DNA of 64,000 nt from positions 248,001 through 312,000 of the forward strand of contig NZ_JPYO01000041.1 of assembly GCF_000757485.1 (NCBI RefSeq), read 5' to 3'. The stretch comes from Achromobacter sp. RTa. Its GTDB lineage: Bacteria > Pseudomonadota > Gammaproteobacteria > Burkholderiales > Burkholderiaceae_B. Both the position numbers and the translations under genes were made by a program. Shown here one piece after another: positions 52,060-61,238 of this stretch. The number at the start of each line of letters is the position of its first letter. Position 1 is the first letter of the stretch. The notes beneath the pieces are model-generated. The model worked only from the letters and a program-made list of their open reading frames with translations, was not told the DNA's origin and did not search any database.

Positions 52060-53280
52060 ATGATTTCAGGAAAAGGTATCGATCGCCGCACCGTACTGAA
52101 AGCGGGCGTCGCAGCATTGGGGTCGTCTTTGTCGGGAATTTCCTGGGCGCAGGGCACGGGCGATACGCTGACGATGGGCATCATTTCCCAGCAGACCGGC
52201 ACGTTCGCATATGCGGGCGATCTGGTGCTGAAGGGCGCGCGGCTTGCCGTCGAAGAGCGGGGCGGGAGCATCCTCGGCAACAAGATCAACCTGGTGGTGC
52301 GCGATGACGAGGGCAAGCCTGCCGTGGGGGTGCGCCGCCTGACGGAGGCGATCTCGTCGGACAAGCTGCGTTACTTCGCCGGCAATTTCTCCAGCGCGGT
52401 CGGATTGGCGGAACTGGAAGTCGCGCGCCAGGAGAAAGTGCTGCAGTACGCGGCGGGGGGCACGGAAGACATCACGGGATCGCGGTGCAGCCCGTACACG
52501 TTCCAATGGTCGGCCAACGCATACACGGCCTTGCGCGCCACGCTGGACTATGTCAGCAAGACCATGCCGGACAAGAAGAAGATCTACACCATCACGGCGG
52601 ATTATGCGTTCGGCCAATCGCTGTTGCGCTACGCGCAGGTGGCGGCCAAGGAACTGGGCCTGGAACTGGTCGGCAACGACAACCATCCGTCGGGCGAGCG
52701 CCAGTTCACGCAGTACTTCACCAAGGCCCTCTCCACGCGTCCAGACCTGATCTGCCTGCTGACGGCCGGCGCGGACGCGGTATCGGCTGTTCGCCAGTTC
52801 CACAGTTTCGGCGTGAAGACCGTGCAGCTCGTGGGGCCGTGGACCCTCGAAATCGAGCAGATGCAGGAACTGTCGCCCGCCATGCTCAACGGCATGATCC
52901 TGGGCTTGAATTATTACCAGGATATCGACACGCCGGTGAACAAATCGTTCGTCGAACGTTATCTGAAGGCGCACAAGACCGTGCCTTCCTATGCGGCGGC
53001 TTATGGCTACGACTCGATGCGCACGCTCTTCATGGCCATGGAGAAGGCGAAGAGCATCGAGGTGGAGGCGGTGATCAAGACGCTGGAAGGCATGCAGTAC
53101 GACAGCATCTTCGGCCCCACGCATATCGACGCCCGCACGCACCAGACCGTGCGGCCGTACTACGTCGTGAAATGCAAGGCGCCCGATGCCATGAAGAACA
53201 AATTCGATATGGCCGCCATCGTGTCGCAAGGGGAAAGCCCGCAGCCGCCCGAACTGAACCAGTGCAAGCGCACGGTGTGA
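52060..53280 (+). CDS. ABC transporter substrate-binding protein, LivK/amide type
   Basis: 406 residues. A twin-arginine-like signal (DRRTVLKAGVAALGSSLSGISWAQ) exports it to the periplasm. The mature part has the Peripla_BP_6/LivK fold: MGIISQQTGTFAYAGDLVLKGARLAVEERGG, LVVRDDEGKPAVGVRRL and YAAAYGYDSMRTLFMAMEKA. These proteins bind branched-chain amino acids, amides, urea or aromatic acids. It is followed in order by LivH, LivM, LivG and LivF homologues, giving a complete importer. The neighbours suggest an amide- or ureide-bearing ligand. Confidence 0.9.
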   Translation: MISGKGIDRRTVLKAGVAALGSSLSGISWAQGTGDTLTMGIISQQTGTFAYAGDLVLKGARLAVEERGGSILGNKINLVVRDDEGKPAVGVRRLTEAISSDKLRYFAGNFSSAVGLAELEVARQEKVLQYAAGGTEDITGSRCSPYTFQWSANAYTALRATLDYVSKTMPDKKKIYTITADYAFGQSLLRYAQVAAKELGLELVGNDNHPSGERQFTQYFTKALSTRPDLICLLTAGADAVSAVRQFHSFGVKTVQLVGPWTLEIEQMQELSPAMLNGMILGLNYYQDIDTPVNKSFVERYLKAHKTVPSYAAAYGYDSMRTLFMAMEKAKSIEVEAVIKTLEGMQYDSIFGPTHIDARTHQTVRPYYVVKCKAPDAMKNKFDMAAIVSQGESPQPPELNQCKRTV

Positions 53281-53298
53281 GTTCGCTTGTGTACGACA

Positions 53299-53317
53299 CC
53301 AGGCGCCCAGCGCCTGG
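53299..53317 (+). repeat. intercistronic hairpin between binding protein and permease genes
   Basis: CCAGGCGC-CCA-GCGCCTGG is a perfect 8-bp stem in the 61-bp gap. There is no T-run. Such stems often stabilise the abundant binding-protein message relative to the permease message. Confidence 0.5.
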
Positions 53318-53341
53318 CCTAAATCCACATCAAGGCCAACC

Positions 53342-54202
53342 ATGATTTCTTTGTTAGCCGCGCAACTCCTGAACGGGTTGGCGATAGGAATGGTCTACGC
53401 GTTGACCGCGTTCGGGCTATCCATCATCAAAGGGCTGCTCAACGTGCCCAACTTCGCGCATGGCGCCTTCTACGCGCTGGGCGCCTATGTCTGCTTTGCC
53501 GCCATGCATGTCGGGATGCCTTTCGCGCTGGCACTGCTGCTTGCGTTCGTGGCGCCCGCCGTGGTCGGCGTCATCGTCGAGAAGCTGGGTGTGGCCCGCT
53601 TGATGAGCGGCCCATATCTTTACCAGTTGCTGTTTCTGTTCGGAACCGCCCTTGTCCTGGAACAGCTGATCATCATTATCTGGGGCACGGTGGGGCTGAG
53701 CGCCCAGCCGCCGGAACCGCTGCAGGGCGCTTTCGACCTGGGATTCACCTGGCTTCCCAAGTACCTGGTGTTCAACGGCGCCATGGCCGCGCTGACCATC
53801 GCCGTGGTCTGGCTGCTGATCGAGCGCACCCGCCTGGGGTCGCAGATACGAGCCGGGATAGACAAACGCGAAATGGCGCAGTGCCTGGGCATAGACGTGT
53901 CCAGGCTGGTTACCGCCGGGTTCGCGCTGGGCTCGGGACTGGCCGGCCTGTCGGGCGGCCTGGTTCTGCCGCTGCTGGGCGCCAACGCGACCATGGGGGC
54001 GGACATGCTGTCGATCGCCTTCGTGGTGCTGGTGATAGGCGGCCTTGGGTCCTTGTATGGCGCGCTGGCGGCCGGCATTCTGGTGGGCGTCATCCAGAGC
54101 GTGTCCTCCGTTTTCGTGCCGTCGGCCAGCACGGTGCTGATCTACGTGGCCATGGTCGCCACCTTGATGATTCGTCCCCAGGGACTGTTCGGGGAGCGCT
54201 GA
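53342..54202 (+). CDS. ABC transporter permease, LivH type
   Basis: 286 residues, about eight hydrophobic segments. It carries NGLAIGMVYALTAFGLSIIKGLLNVPNFAHGAFYALGAY and the coupling loop RAGIDKREMAQCLGID, both typical of LivH permeases. It ends in LMIRPQGLFGER, a common LivH C-terminus. Its stop overlaps the next permease start by one base. Confidence 0.92.
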   Translation: MISLLAAQLLNGLAIGMVYALTAFGLSIIKGLLNVPNFAHGAFYALGAYVCFAAMHVGMPFALALLLAFVAPAVVGVIVEKLGVARLMSGPYLYQLLFLFGTALVLEQLIIIIWGTVGLSAQPPEPLQGAFDLGFTWLPKYLVFNGAMAALTIAVVWLLIERTRLGSQIRAGIDKREMAQCLGIDVSRLVTAGFALGSGLAGLSGGLVLPLLGANATMGADMLSIAFVVLVIGGLGSLYGALAAGILVGVIQSVSSVFVPSASTVLIYVAMVATLMIRPQGLFGER

Positions 54203-55173
54203 TGCAACGCATGCCTTCTACTTATCTGATGTCGGCCATCGCCGTCGTTGTCGCCATCGTGGCGCCGCTGTGCATGCCGATCAATATCGCCACCGAGATC
54301 ATGATCTTCGGCGTGTTCGCCCTGGCAACCTACCTGCTTATCAGCGTGGCCGGCCTGTATTCGTTCGGCCAGGCCGCATTTTTCGGCGTGGGGGGCTATG
54401 TGGCGGGTTACGTGTACATCAACACGGAACTTCCGCTGATAGCGGGCCTGGCGCTGGCGGCCCTGGGCAGCGCGGTGGTTGCCCTGGCGGTCGGGATGAT
54501 GAGCACCAAGCGTACGGGCATCTATTTCATGATGCTGACGTTCGCCTTCAACCAGATGATCTATTACCTGGCCTACAGCTGGCACAGCGTGACGGGCGGC
54601 GAAGACGGGCTGGGAGGGATACGCAGGCCGGACATCTCCATCCCCGGCATCGGCACGATCGATATTTCCAACCACGTGAATTTCTACATCCTGGCCGCGG
54701 TGGTGTTCGTCGCTGTATTCGCTGGCCTGTACCAGCTGATACACAGCCCGCTCGGTCTGGTGTTGAACGCCGCCAGGCAGAATGCCCGCCGTACCGCCTC
54801 GTTGGGATTTTCCGTCTACCGGGCCCAGTTGCTGGCGTTTGTGATCGCGGGGGCGATATCGGGTGTGGCCGGCGCGTTGTTCGCGATGCTGTATCGGATC
54901 ATGCCTATCGATGCGATCGCGTGGACCAATTCCGGCACGGCCGTATTCATGGTGATCATCGGCGGCATGTCGTCCATTTTCGGTCCGGTCATCGGCGCCG
55001 CGATTTTCATCTGGCTGCAGGGATTCTTCAGCGTCATATGGGCGCGCTGGCCGTTGCTGTTCGGAGTCTTCATCATCCTGGTGGTGCTGTTCCTGAAGGG
55101 GGGCGCCATTGAACTGTTCGACCGCGCGCGCCGCCTGTTCGGCACCCGGGCGCGGGAAAGGAGCGTGTCATGA
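54202..55173 (+). CDS. ABC transporter permease, LivM type
   Basis: 323 residues from ATG 54202, which shares a base with the LivH stop (TGATG). LivM features include YLLISVAGLYSFGQAAFFGVGGYVAGY, the coupling-loop region NAARQNARRTASLGF, and GGMSSIFGPVIGAAIF near the C-terminus. It overlaps the ATPase gene by four bases. It is the second membrane subunit of the importer. Confidence 0.92.
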   Translation: MQRMPSTYLMSAIAVVVAIVAPLCMPINIATEIMIFGVFALATYLLISVAGLYSFGQAAFFGVGGYVAGYVYINTELPLIAGLALAALGSAVVALAVGMMSTKRTGIYFMMLTFAFNQMIYYLAYSWHSVTGGEDGLGGIRRPDISIPGIGTIDISNHVNFYILAAVVFVAVFAGLYQLIHSPLGLVLNAARQNARRTASLGFSVYRAQLLAFVIAGAISGVAGALFAMLYRIMPIDAIAWTNSGTAVFMVIIGGMSSIFGPVIGAAIFIWLQGFFSVIWARWPLLFGVFIILVVLFLKGGAIELFDRARRLFGTRARERSVS

Positions 55174-55934
55174 GCGTAGCTGCCAGCGCGCCGGCCTACG
55201 CCTTCGAGGCCCGCCGCGTCACCAAGAAATTCGGCGCCAACGTGGTCATCGAAGACCTGTCCATCGGTTTCGAGCCCGGCATGCTGCATAGCATTCTGGG
55301 CCCCAATGGCGCCGGCAAGACCACCTTGTTCAATCTGCTGACCCGCGACCTGCCGGTTACAAGCGGGGATATCCTGCTCAGGGGCTCGTCCGTCACCAAC
55401 CTGAAGCCCCATCAGATCGCGCGGCGAGGGGTGGGGCGTTCGTACCAGATTTCCAGCGTGTACCTGGACCTGACCTTCCTGGAAAACGTATGGCTGGCCG
55501 CCTATCGCGCCGCGCATGGGGGGCGCACCGGGTGGTGGCGCAATGTGCGCAGCTACGACGGCCTGCGCGCGCAGGCCAGCGAGCTGCTGCAAACGCTGGG
55601 GCTGGGGCAATACGAACACACCCTGGCGAAGTCCGTGTCCTATGGCGATCAGCGCCTGCTGGAAATCGCCGTGACGCTGGCGACCCGGCCCGAGATACTG
55701 CTGCTGGACGAACCCACGGCGGGCCTGTCCCAGCGCGAAACCGAACGGGTGAAGGCGTTCATCGCATCGATCAAATCCGACTACACCATCGTGATGATCG
55801 AACACAAGATGAACGTGGTGATGGAAATTTCCGATCGCATTCACGTCATGAGCCGCGGCGCGCTGATCGCCGCCGGCACGGCGGAAGAAATTTCAAAGAA
55901 CCAGGCCGTGCACGCCGCCTACTTCGGACTTTAA
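55170..55934 (+). CDS. ABC transporter ATP-binding protein, LivG type
   Basis: 254 residues. Walker A is GPNGAGKTT and Walker B ILLLDEPTAGLS. The signature region reads KSVSYGDQRLLEIAV, the LivG variant in which the usual LSGG is altered. A GRSYQISSVYLDLTFLENVW segment is also LivG-like. It is coupled to livM by an ATGA overlap and followed by a LivF homologue after three bases. Confidence 0.92.
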   Translation: MSVAASAPAYAFEARRVTKKFGANVVIEDLSIGFEPGMLHSILGPNGAGKTTLFNLLTRDLPVTSGDILLRGSSVTNLKPHQIARRGVGRSYQISSVYLDLTFLENVWLAAYRAAHGGRTGWWRNVRSYDGLRAQASELLQTLGLGQYEHTLAKSVSYGDQRLLEIAVTLATRPEILLLDEPTAGLSQRETERVKAFIASIKSDYTIVMIEHKMNVVMEISDRIHVMSRGALIAAGTAEEISKNQAVHAAYFGL

Positions 55935-55937
55935 AAA

Positions 55938-56633
55938 ATGCTGCTAAAGATCGACTCGATCAATACGTTCTACGGTCCCAGCCAGGCCATTCACGGCGTG
56001 TCTTTCGACATCGGCAACCGCGAGGTGGTGGCCTTGCTGGGCCGAAATGGCGCGGGAAAGTCCACGACGCTGCGCTCCATCATGGGCTTGAACCAGGTCG
56101 CCAGCGGCACGATCGCCTTCGACGGCCAGGACATTTCGCGCCAGTCGCCGCAGGCCATATCCAGGATGGGCATCACATTGGTTCCGGAAACCCGGGATCC
56201 CTTCGTCCTGCTGACAGTGAAAGAGAACATCATGCTGGGGTATCGCCCGGGGTCTCCATACACCCTGGACCGGCTGATGGACCTGTTTCCGTTGCTGGCG
56301 GAGCTGCTCAAGAAAAAGGGCGGCGAGCTGTCCGGCGGACAGCAGCAGATGATGGTCATGGCGCGCGGCCTGGCCATGGGGCCGCGGGTGCTGTTGCTGG
56401 ACGAGCCCTCGCAGGGGCTGGCGCCCATCATGGTGAAAGCCGTGGCCAGCGTGCTGAAGCAGCTGAAGGGCGAAGACCTGACGCTGCTGCTGGTCGAGCA
56501 GAACCTGAGCATGGCGCTCGAGATCGCCGACCGTGTAGTGGTGCTGGAAAACGGCAGCGTGGCCGACACCTTTACCAGCGAGGAGGGCCGATTGAACCCC
56601 GCCCGCCTCGAGAAATATCTCGCCGTGCACTGA
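55938..56633 (+). CDS. ABC transporter ATP-binding protein, LivF type
   Basis: 231 residues. Walker A is GRNGAGKST (normal lysine, unlike the LivF homologue at the start of the window), the signature LSGGQQQMMVMARGL, and Walker B VLLLDEPSQGLAP. It completes the binding protein-permease-permease-ATPase-ATPase set. The next gene, the DMFase-like protein, begins 37 bases on. Confidence 0.93.
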   Translation: MLLKIDSINTFYGPSQAIHGVSFDIGNREVVALLGRNGAGKSTTLRSIMGLNQVASGTIAFDGQDISRQSPQAISRMGITLVPETRDPFVLLTVKENIMLGYRPGSPYTLDRLMDLFPLLAELLKKKGGELSGGQQQMMVMARGLAMGPRVLLLDEPSQGLAPIMVKAVASVLKQLKGEDLTLLLVEQNLSMALEIADRVVVLENGSVADTFTSEEGRLNPARLEKYLAVH

Positions 56634-56670
56634 GCGCCGCGCGCGCCGCGACCGTACTCATACCGAACCG

Positions 56671-58905
56671 ATGAAAAAACCTGCCATGCATCCTCCTATC
56701 CTGGGCTATGTCACGCCGCTTAGCGCGCAACCCGGCCAGACCCTGTCGTTTCGCATCAGTTCGGCGGGCGGCCAGCCGTTTACCGCGCGAGTCCTGCGCA
56801 TCCACTGCGCCGACCCCAATCCCGACGGGCCCGGCATGCAGCTGGAACCGGCCGACTTTCCGCTGCAAGCCAGTTATGCGGGACGCGAGCTGCCGGTCTA
56901 TCCGGGGGCCTGCGCGCTGGCAACGCTGGATCCCGCCGTCCAACACGATGCGAAGCGCATCGAACTGCGCGTGCTGACCAAGCCAACCCTGGTGCAAGGC
57001 GGCCCGCAGGTGCTGGCCAGCCTGCAGGATGCGTCGGCGGCGCAGGGCGTGGCCCTGGCCGTGGAGGACGGCGAATGGGTCGTTCTGGCGTTACAGGAAA
57101 ATGCCGTGCCTGTCGCGCTGCGCACCGGCCTGCGCGCCACGCAGGATCGCTGGCAATCGGTGTCGCTAAGCCTTGCGTTGGCCGATCGCCGCCTGACGAT
57201 ACGCGTGGGGCCGGTGCCCGTCGGCACGCCGGGCGCCGGGCCGGTATTGCCGGAGCAGGAAACGATGCTGGATTCCGCCGCCGGGTTCAACGGGCAGCCA
57301 TTTACCCATCTTTGCCTGGGCGCTTTGTGGGCAGGCCATCCCAGCCAGGCGTACAACGGCTTGATCGAAGCCCCGGCGCTGTATGCGGGCGGGCAGACAT
57401 CATCGCTACAAACGCTGGCTCAATGGCATCTGGCGGATGCCATGCAGGAGTCTTCAGTGCCCGGCGTGCAGCCGGGCATGCCGGCGCTGACGCTGGTCAA
57501 CACGCCGGTGCGCGCCGTCCGGTCGTCGCGCTGGTCTGGCCTGAACCTGAACTGGAAGGAAGCGCCGGATGAGTACGCCGCCATGTACTTCCACGCCGAC
57601 GCCTTGACCGATTGCGGCTGGCAGGAGAGCCTCAGCCTGCGCATTCCTGCGGGTACGAAATCCGGCGTGTACGGATTGGAGGTCACGCACCCCGAGGGCA
57701 GCGATACGATTCCGTTTTACGTGACGCCCGCCCCGAACGGACCCCGCGCGCGCGTGCTGTTCCTGGCGCCGACCCTGACCTACCAGGCCTATGCGAATCA
57801 CGCTCGCGGCAACTACGCGGGCGCCTTGGCCGAACGCATCGGGCAATGGGGCGCCTATCCCCACAACCCCGATGTGGTGACGCAGTTCGGGGCGTCTACC
57901 TATAACCGCCACAAAGACATGGCGGGCATCAGCCTGTCGTCGCGTTTGCGTCCGATATTGACGATGCGCCCGGGCTACCTGACGTTTCCGGATCCCAAGG
58001 GGTCGGGCCTGAGGCACTTTCCCGCGGACTCGCACCTGACGCACTGGCTGCGCGAAAAAGGCTTCGATTACGACGTGATCACCGACGAGGACCTGGACGA
58101 CCAGGGCCTGGACGCCCTGCGCCCCTACGACGTGGTCCTGACCGGCTCGCACCCGGAATACCACACGCGCCGCATGATCGACGCCCTGGTGGCGTACCGC
58201 GAAGGCGGCGGATACCTGATGTATATGGGCGCCAACGGCTTTTACTGGAAGATTGCCCGCCCCGCGGCGGCGCCTCATATGCTGGAAATCCGGCGCGCCG
58301 AGGGCGGCATCCGGGCCTGGGCCAGCGAACCGGGCGAGTACTACCACCAGCTGGACGGCGGCTACGGCGGCATGTGGCGCCGCAACGGCATCGCCCCGCA
58401 ATGCACGGGCGGCGTCGGTTTTGCCGTGCAAGGGGGGTTCGAGGGCATCGGCTACCGGCGCACGCCGGAGTCCTACGATCCGGACGTGGCGTGGCTGTTC
58501 GAAGGCGTGGAAGGCGAAACCTACGGCGATTTCGGCCTGTCCGGCGGCGGCGCGGCCGGGTTCGAGCTGGACCAGGTGGTGCCGGAGCTGGGCTCGCCCG
58601 CGTACCTGAAGATCGTCGGTATTTCGGACGGCCATGGGCCTAGCTTTAGAATAGCGCCCGAAGAGATCCTGACGTGGACCATCGCCGCGTCGATTCCTCG
58701 CAAATACGAAGGCGTGCACGCCCATATGGCCGTCGGTGTGGCCGAGCAGGGCGGCGGGCTGTTTGCGGCGGGCTCGATCACCTTCCTGGGCAGCTTGTTG
58801 CACAACGGGTGCAACAACAATGTCTCGCACATCGTCGAAAACTGCTTGCGTCATTTCCTGTCGATCTCGTTGGCGAAGCGCGGCGCCGACTGTGCACCTC
58901 TTTGA
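56671..58905 (+). CDS. N,N-dimethylformamidase large-subunit-like protein
   Basis: 744 residues, close to the ~760 of the DMFase large subunit. An N-terminal beta-rich region and a concanavalin/LamG-like part (about 100-260) precede the catalytic half. That half has LAPTLTYQAYANHARGNYA (Tyr371), SHPEYHTRRMIDALVAYREGGGYLMYMGANGFYWKI (His494-Pro-Glu496-Tyr497) and a C-terminal FLGSLLHNGCNNNVSHIVEN. DMFase uses a mononuclear iron held by two Tyr and one Glu; Glu496 and nearby tyrosines are candidates. No small-subunit gene is visible beside it. It would hydrolyse an amide in the pathway fed by the Liv importer; the substrate is unknown. Confidence 0.82.
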   Translation: MKKPAMHPPILGYVTPLSAQPGQTLSFRISSAGGQPFTARVLRIHCADPNPDGPGMQLEPADFPLQASYAGRELPVYPGACALATLDPAVQHDAKRIELRVLTKPTLVQGGPQVLASLQDASAAQGVALAVEDGEWVVLALQENAVPVALRTGLRATQDRWQSVSLSLALADRRLTIRVGPVPVGTPGAGPVLPEQETMLDSAAGFNGQPFTHLCLGALWAGHPSQAYNGLIEAPALYAGGQTSSLQTLAQWHLADAMQESSVPGVQPGMPALTLVNTPVRAVRSSRWSGLNLNWKEAPDEYAAMYFHADALTDCGWQESLSLRIPAGTKSGVYGLEVTHPEGSDTIPFYVTPAPNGPRARVLFLAPTLTYQAYANHARGNYAGALAERIGQWGAYPHNPDVVTQFGASTYNRHKDMAGISLSSRLRPILTMRPGYLTFPDPKGSGLRHFPADSHLTHWLREKGFDYDVITDEDLDDQGLDALRPYDVVLTGSHPEYHTRRMIDALVAYREGGGYLMYMGANGFYWKIARPAAAPHMLEIRRAEGGIRAWASEPGEYYHQLDGGYGGMWRRNGIAPQCTGGVGFAVQGGFEGIGYRRTPESYDPDVAWLFEGVEGETYGDFGLSGGGAAGFELDQVVPELGSPAYLKIVGISDGHGPSFRIAPEEILTWTIAASIPRKYEGVHAHMAVGVAEQGGGLFAAGSITFLGSLLHNGCNNNVSHIVENCLRHFLSISLAKRGADCAPL

Positions 58906-58922
58906 TCGGAAAACCAGAAGGC

Positions 58923-59918
58923 GTGAAAAAGAAAGCTCCTACACAGAAAGACGTGGCCAAGTTCGCGGGCGTGTCCCAGGCCGCCGTGTCCCGGTTCATC
59001 TCGGGCAAGGGCGCCATTTCGCAGGAAGTCCGCGAGAAGATCCTGAAGGTCGTCGATCTGGTCGATTACCAGCCCAATCCGCTGGCGCGCGGCTTGAGCA
59101 GCGGCAAGTTCAACATCATTGCCATCGTCATGGCCAACATTACCAATCCCTGGTATCCGGTCGTGCTGGAGCTGATCACGCGGGAACTGCATCGGCGGGG
59201 CTTGCAGACGCTGCTGTTCAACGCCACGCCGCCGCAGACGGTCGACGACCTGATGCCGCTGGTGCTGCAGTACCGGGTGCGCGGCGTCATCATCACGACG
59301 GCGTCGTTGACGACCCTGGGCGCGGATTTGTGCGTCAAGCAAGGCGTGCCCGTGGTCATGTTCAACCGGTATGCGCAAACCGGCAACGGGCATTCCGTGT
59401 CCACCGACAACATCGGCGGCGGCCGGCTGGCCGCCGACGTGCTGCTGGAATCCGGCAGCAAGGTGCTGGGGTACCTGGGCGGCATGCCGTCGGTATCCAC
59501 CAATCGGGACCGGCGCACCGGGTTTCTGGAGCGCCTGGCCGAACTGGGCATGACGTCGGTGCCCGTGCTGGAAAAGGAATTCACCTACTCCTGGGGCTAT
59601 GAGGCCACGCAGATGCTGCTGGCGCGCCACCCCGACATCGATGCGCTGTTCTGCGCCGACGATGAAATCGCCTCGGGCGCCATCGATGCGCTGCGCTTCG
59701 CCCTGGGCAAGCGCGTTCCGGAAGACGTGCGGGTATTCGGCTTTGACGATCATCCGGTTGCCTCGAACGCCGCCTACCAGATGACCACGATACGCCAGCC
59801 CGTCGAAGACATGATCACCGCGGCCATAGAGCTGCTGCTGCAGGACAGCGGCAAGAACGAGCGCCGCCTGCTGCCGGGGCAGTTGATTTATCGAAATTCC
59901 ACGCCGGAAAAACGCTGA
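58923..59918 (+). CDS. LacI family transcriptional regulator (rightward operon)
   Basis: 331 residues from GTG 58923, 17 bases after the DMFase-like stop. The LacI DNA-binding region is KDVAKFAGVSQAAVSRFISGKGAISQEVREKILKVVDLVDYQPNPLARGL. The ligand domain has ITNPWYPVVLELITREL, RGVIITTAS, VVMFNRYAQTGNGHSVSTDN and FDDHPVASNAAYQMTTIRQ. It is clearly related to, but distinct from, the LacI at 47208. It is embedded in the operon it most likely controls, together with the operators at 50468 and 50588. Confidence 0.92.
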   Translation: MKKKAPTQKDVAKFAGVSQAAVSRFISGKGAISQEVREKILKVVDLVDYQPNPLARGLSSGKFNIIAIVMANITNPWYPVVLELITRELHRRGLQTLLFNATPPQTVDDLMPLVLQYRVRGVIITTASLTTLGADLCVKQGVPVVMFNRYAQTGNGHSVSTDNIGGGRLAADVLLESGSKVLGYLGGMPSVSTNRDRRTGFLERLAELGMTSVPVLEKEFTYSWGYEATQMLLARHPDIDALFCADDEIASGAIDALRFALGKRVPEDVRVFGFDDHPVASNAAYQMTTIRQPVEDMITAAIELLLQDSGKNERRLLPGQLIYRNSTPEKR

Positions 59919-59951
59919 TCCGCCTTTCTTGCCGACTACCAGGAGGAATCC

Positions 59952-61235
59952 ATGGCTACCGCACTTCCCAGCATCGACGTGGCACGCGAGTTTCTGGATG
60001 AATTGCTTCGCGTCAGCGCGAGCGAGGACGGCGGCGTCATCCGCATCGCCTACGGGCAGGGCGAGCAGGAGGCCCACGAAGCGCTCCGTGCCATCGGCAG
60101 CAAGTGCGGGTTTCCGGTGGAGCAGGATTTTGCCGGAAATACCTACGTCCGCCTGAAAGGCCGCGACAGCGCGGCAAAGCGCGTCGTCATCGGGTCGCAC
60201 CTGGACTCGGTGCCGCATGGGGGCAATTACGACGGCGCCTTGGGCGTCGCGATAGGGCTGGCCGCCATTGCCGGCATTGCGGCCAGCGGCCGCACCCTGG
60301 ACCGCGATGTGCTCGTCATGGGCGTGCGGGCCGAAGAGAGCTGTTATTTCCCGGCGCCGTACATCGGAAGCCGCATGGCGTTGGGCGAGCTGCCGGCAGA
60401 GACTTTCAACGGCCTCAAGCGCAGCGACACGGGGCGCAGCCTGGCCGAGCACATGCGGGAACTGGGCTTCGACCCGGCCGCGGTTCTACGTGGGGAGCGG
60501 CATCTGTCCGTGGACACCGTGGCCTGCTATCTCGAAGCGCATATCGAACAAGGGCCCGTCCTGGAAAACGAGGGAATCCCCCTGGGTATCGTCCAGGCGA
60601 TAGCCGGCGGGCCGCGTTGGCGAGAAGGGCGCATTTACGGCACGTACGCCCATGCCGGAGGCGCCCCGAAAGGCTACCGGCAGGATGCCGTCGCCGCGCT
60701 TGGGGAGTTCATCCATCAGGTGAATCGCCTATGGGATCGCTTTCACGAACAGGGTGTCTATACCTTGTTCACGTTCGGCATCATAGGCACCGTGCCCGAA
60801 ATGCACACCTATAGCCGCGTGCCGGGCGAGGCAAGGTTTTGCCTCGATACGCGCTGTATCGATACGGAGATTCGTATCCAGATCGGCCAGGAGATCCTCA
60901 AGATCGCCGAAGAAATCTCCGCGCGCCATGGCGTCGTCTTCGAATGGGGACCGGATTCGGGGCCCAATATCTCGCCCATGGCGCCGGACATGCAGGCCGG
61001 ACTTCGTTCAGCGGCGGAGCGTCTGGGCGTGCCTTGCAAGGCAATGGCCAGCGGCGCGGGCCACGACGCATCCGCCTTCGCGGACCTGGGAATCCCGTCC
61101 GCCATGCTGTTCATCAGAAACCAGCACGGCAGCCACAACAAGGATGAAACCGTGCGGATGGAAGACGTGCAGCTTGGCGTCTCGGTGTTGACCGAGTTTC
61201 TATGTTCGAAGTTTGGTCAAGATCCACGCGGTTGA
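59952..61235 (+). CDS. M20-family Zn-dependent hydrolase (carbamoylase/allantoate amidohydrolase type)
   Basis: 427 residues preceded by AGGAGG. The metal-site motifs of the HyuC/AmaB group are present in order: GSHLDSVPHGGNYDG, RAEESCYF (where EE is usual), AHIEQGPVLE, and the C-terminal FIRNQHGSHNKDE, plus GHDASAF. Related enzymes remove carbamoyl groups from N-carbamoyl amino acids or hydrolyse allantoate/ureidoglycine-type compounds in the cytoplasm. It lies between the second LacI gene and a SerB homologue (3-base gap) and would act after or before the DMFase-like step. Confidence 0.9.
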   Translation: MATALPSIDVAREFLDELLRVSASEDGGVIRIAYGQGEQEAHEALRAIGSKCGFPVEQDFAGNTYVRLKGRDSAAKRVVIGSHLDSVPHGGNYDGALGVAIGLAAIAGIAASGRTLDRDVLVMGVRAEESCYFPAPYIGSRMALGELPAETFNGLKRSDTGRSLAEHMRELGFDPAAVLRGERHLSVDTVACYLEAHIEQGPVLENEGIPLGIVQAIAGGPRWREGRIYGTYAHAGGAPKGYRQDAVAALGEFIHQVNRLWDRFHEQGVYTLFTFGIIGTVPEMHTYSRVPGEARFCLDTRCIDTEIRIQIGQEILKIAEEISARHGVVFEWGPDSGPNISPMAPDMQAGLRSAAERLGVPCKAMASGAGHDASAFADLGIPSAMLFIRNQHGSHNKDETVRMEDVQLGVSVLTEFLCSKFGQDPRG

Positions 61236-61238
61236 AGC

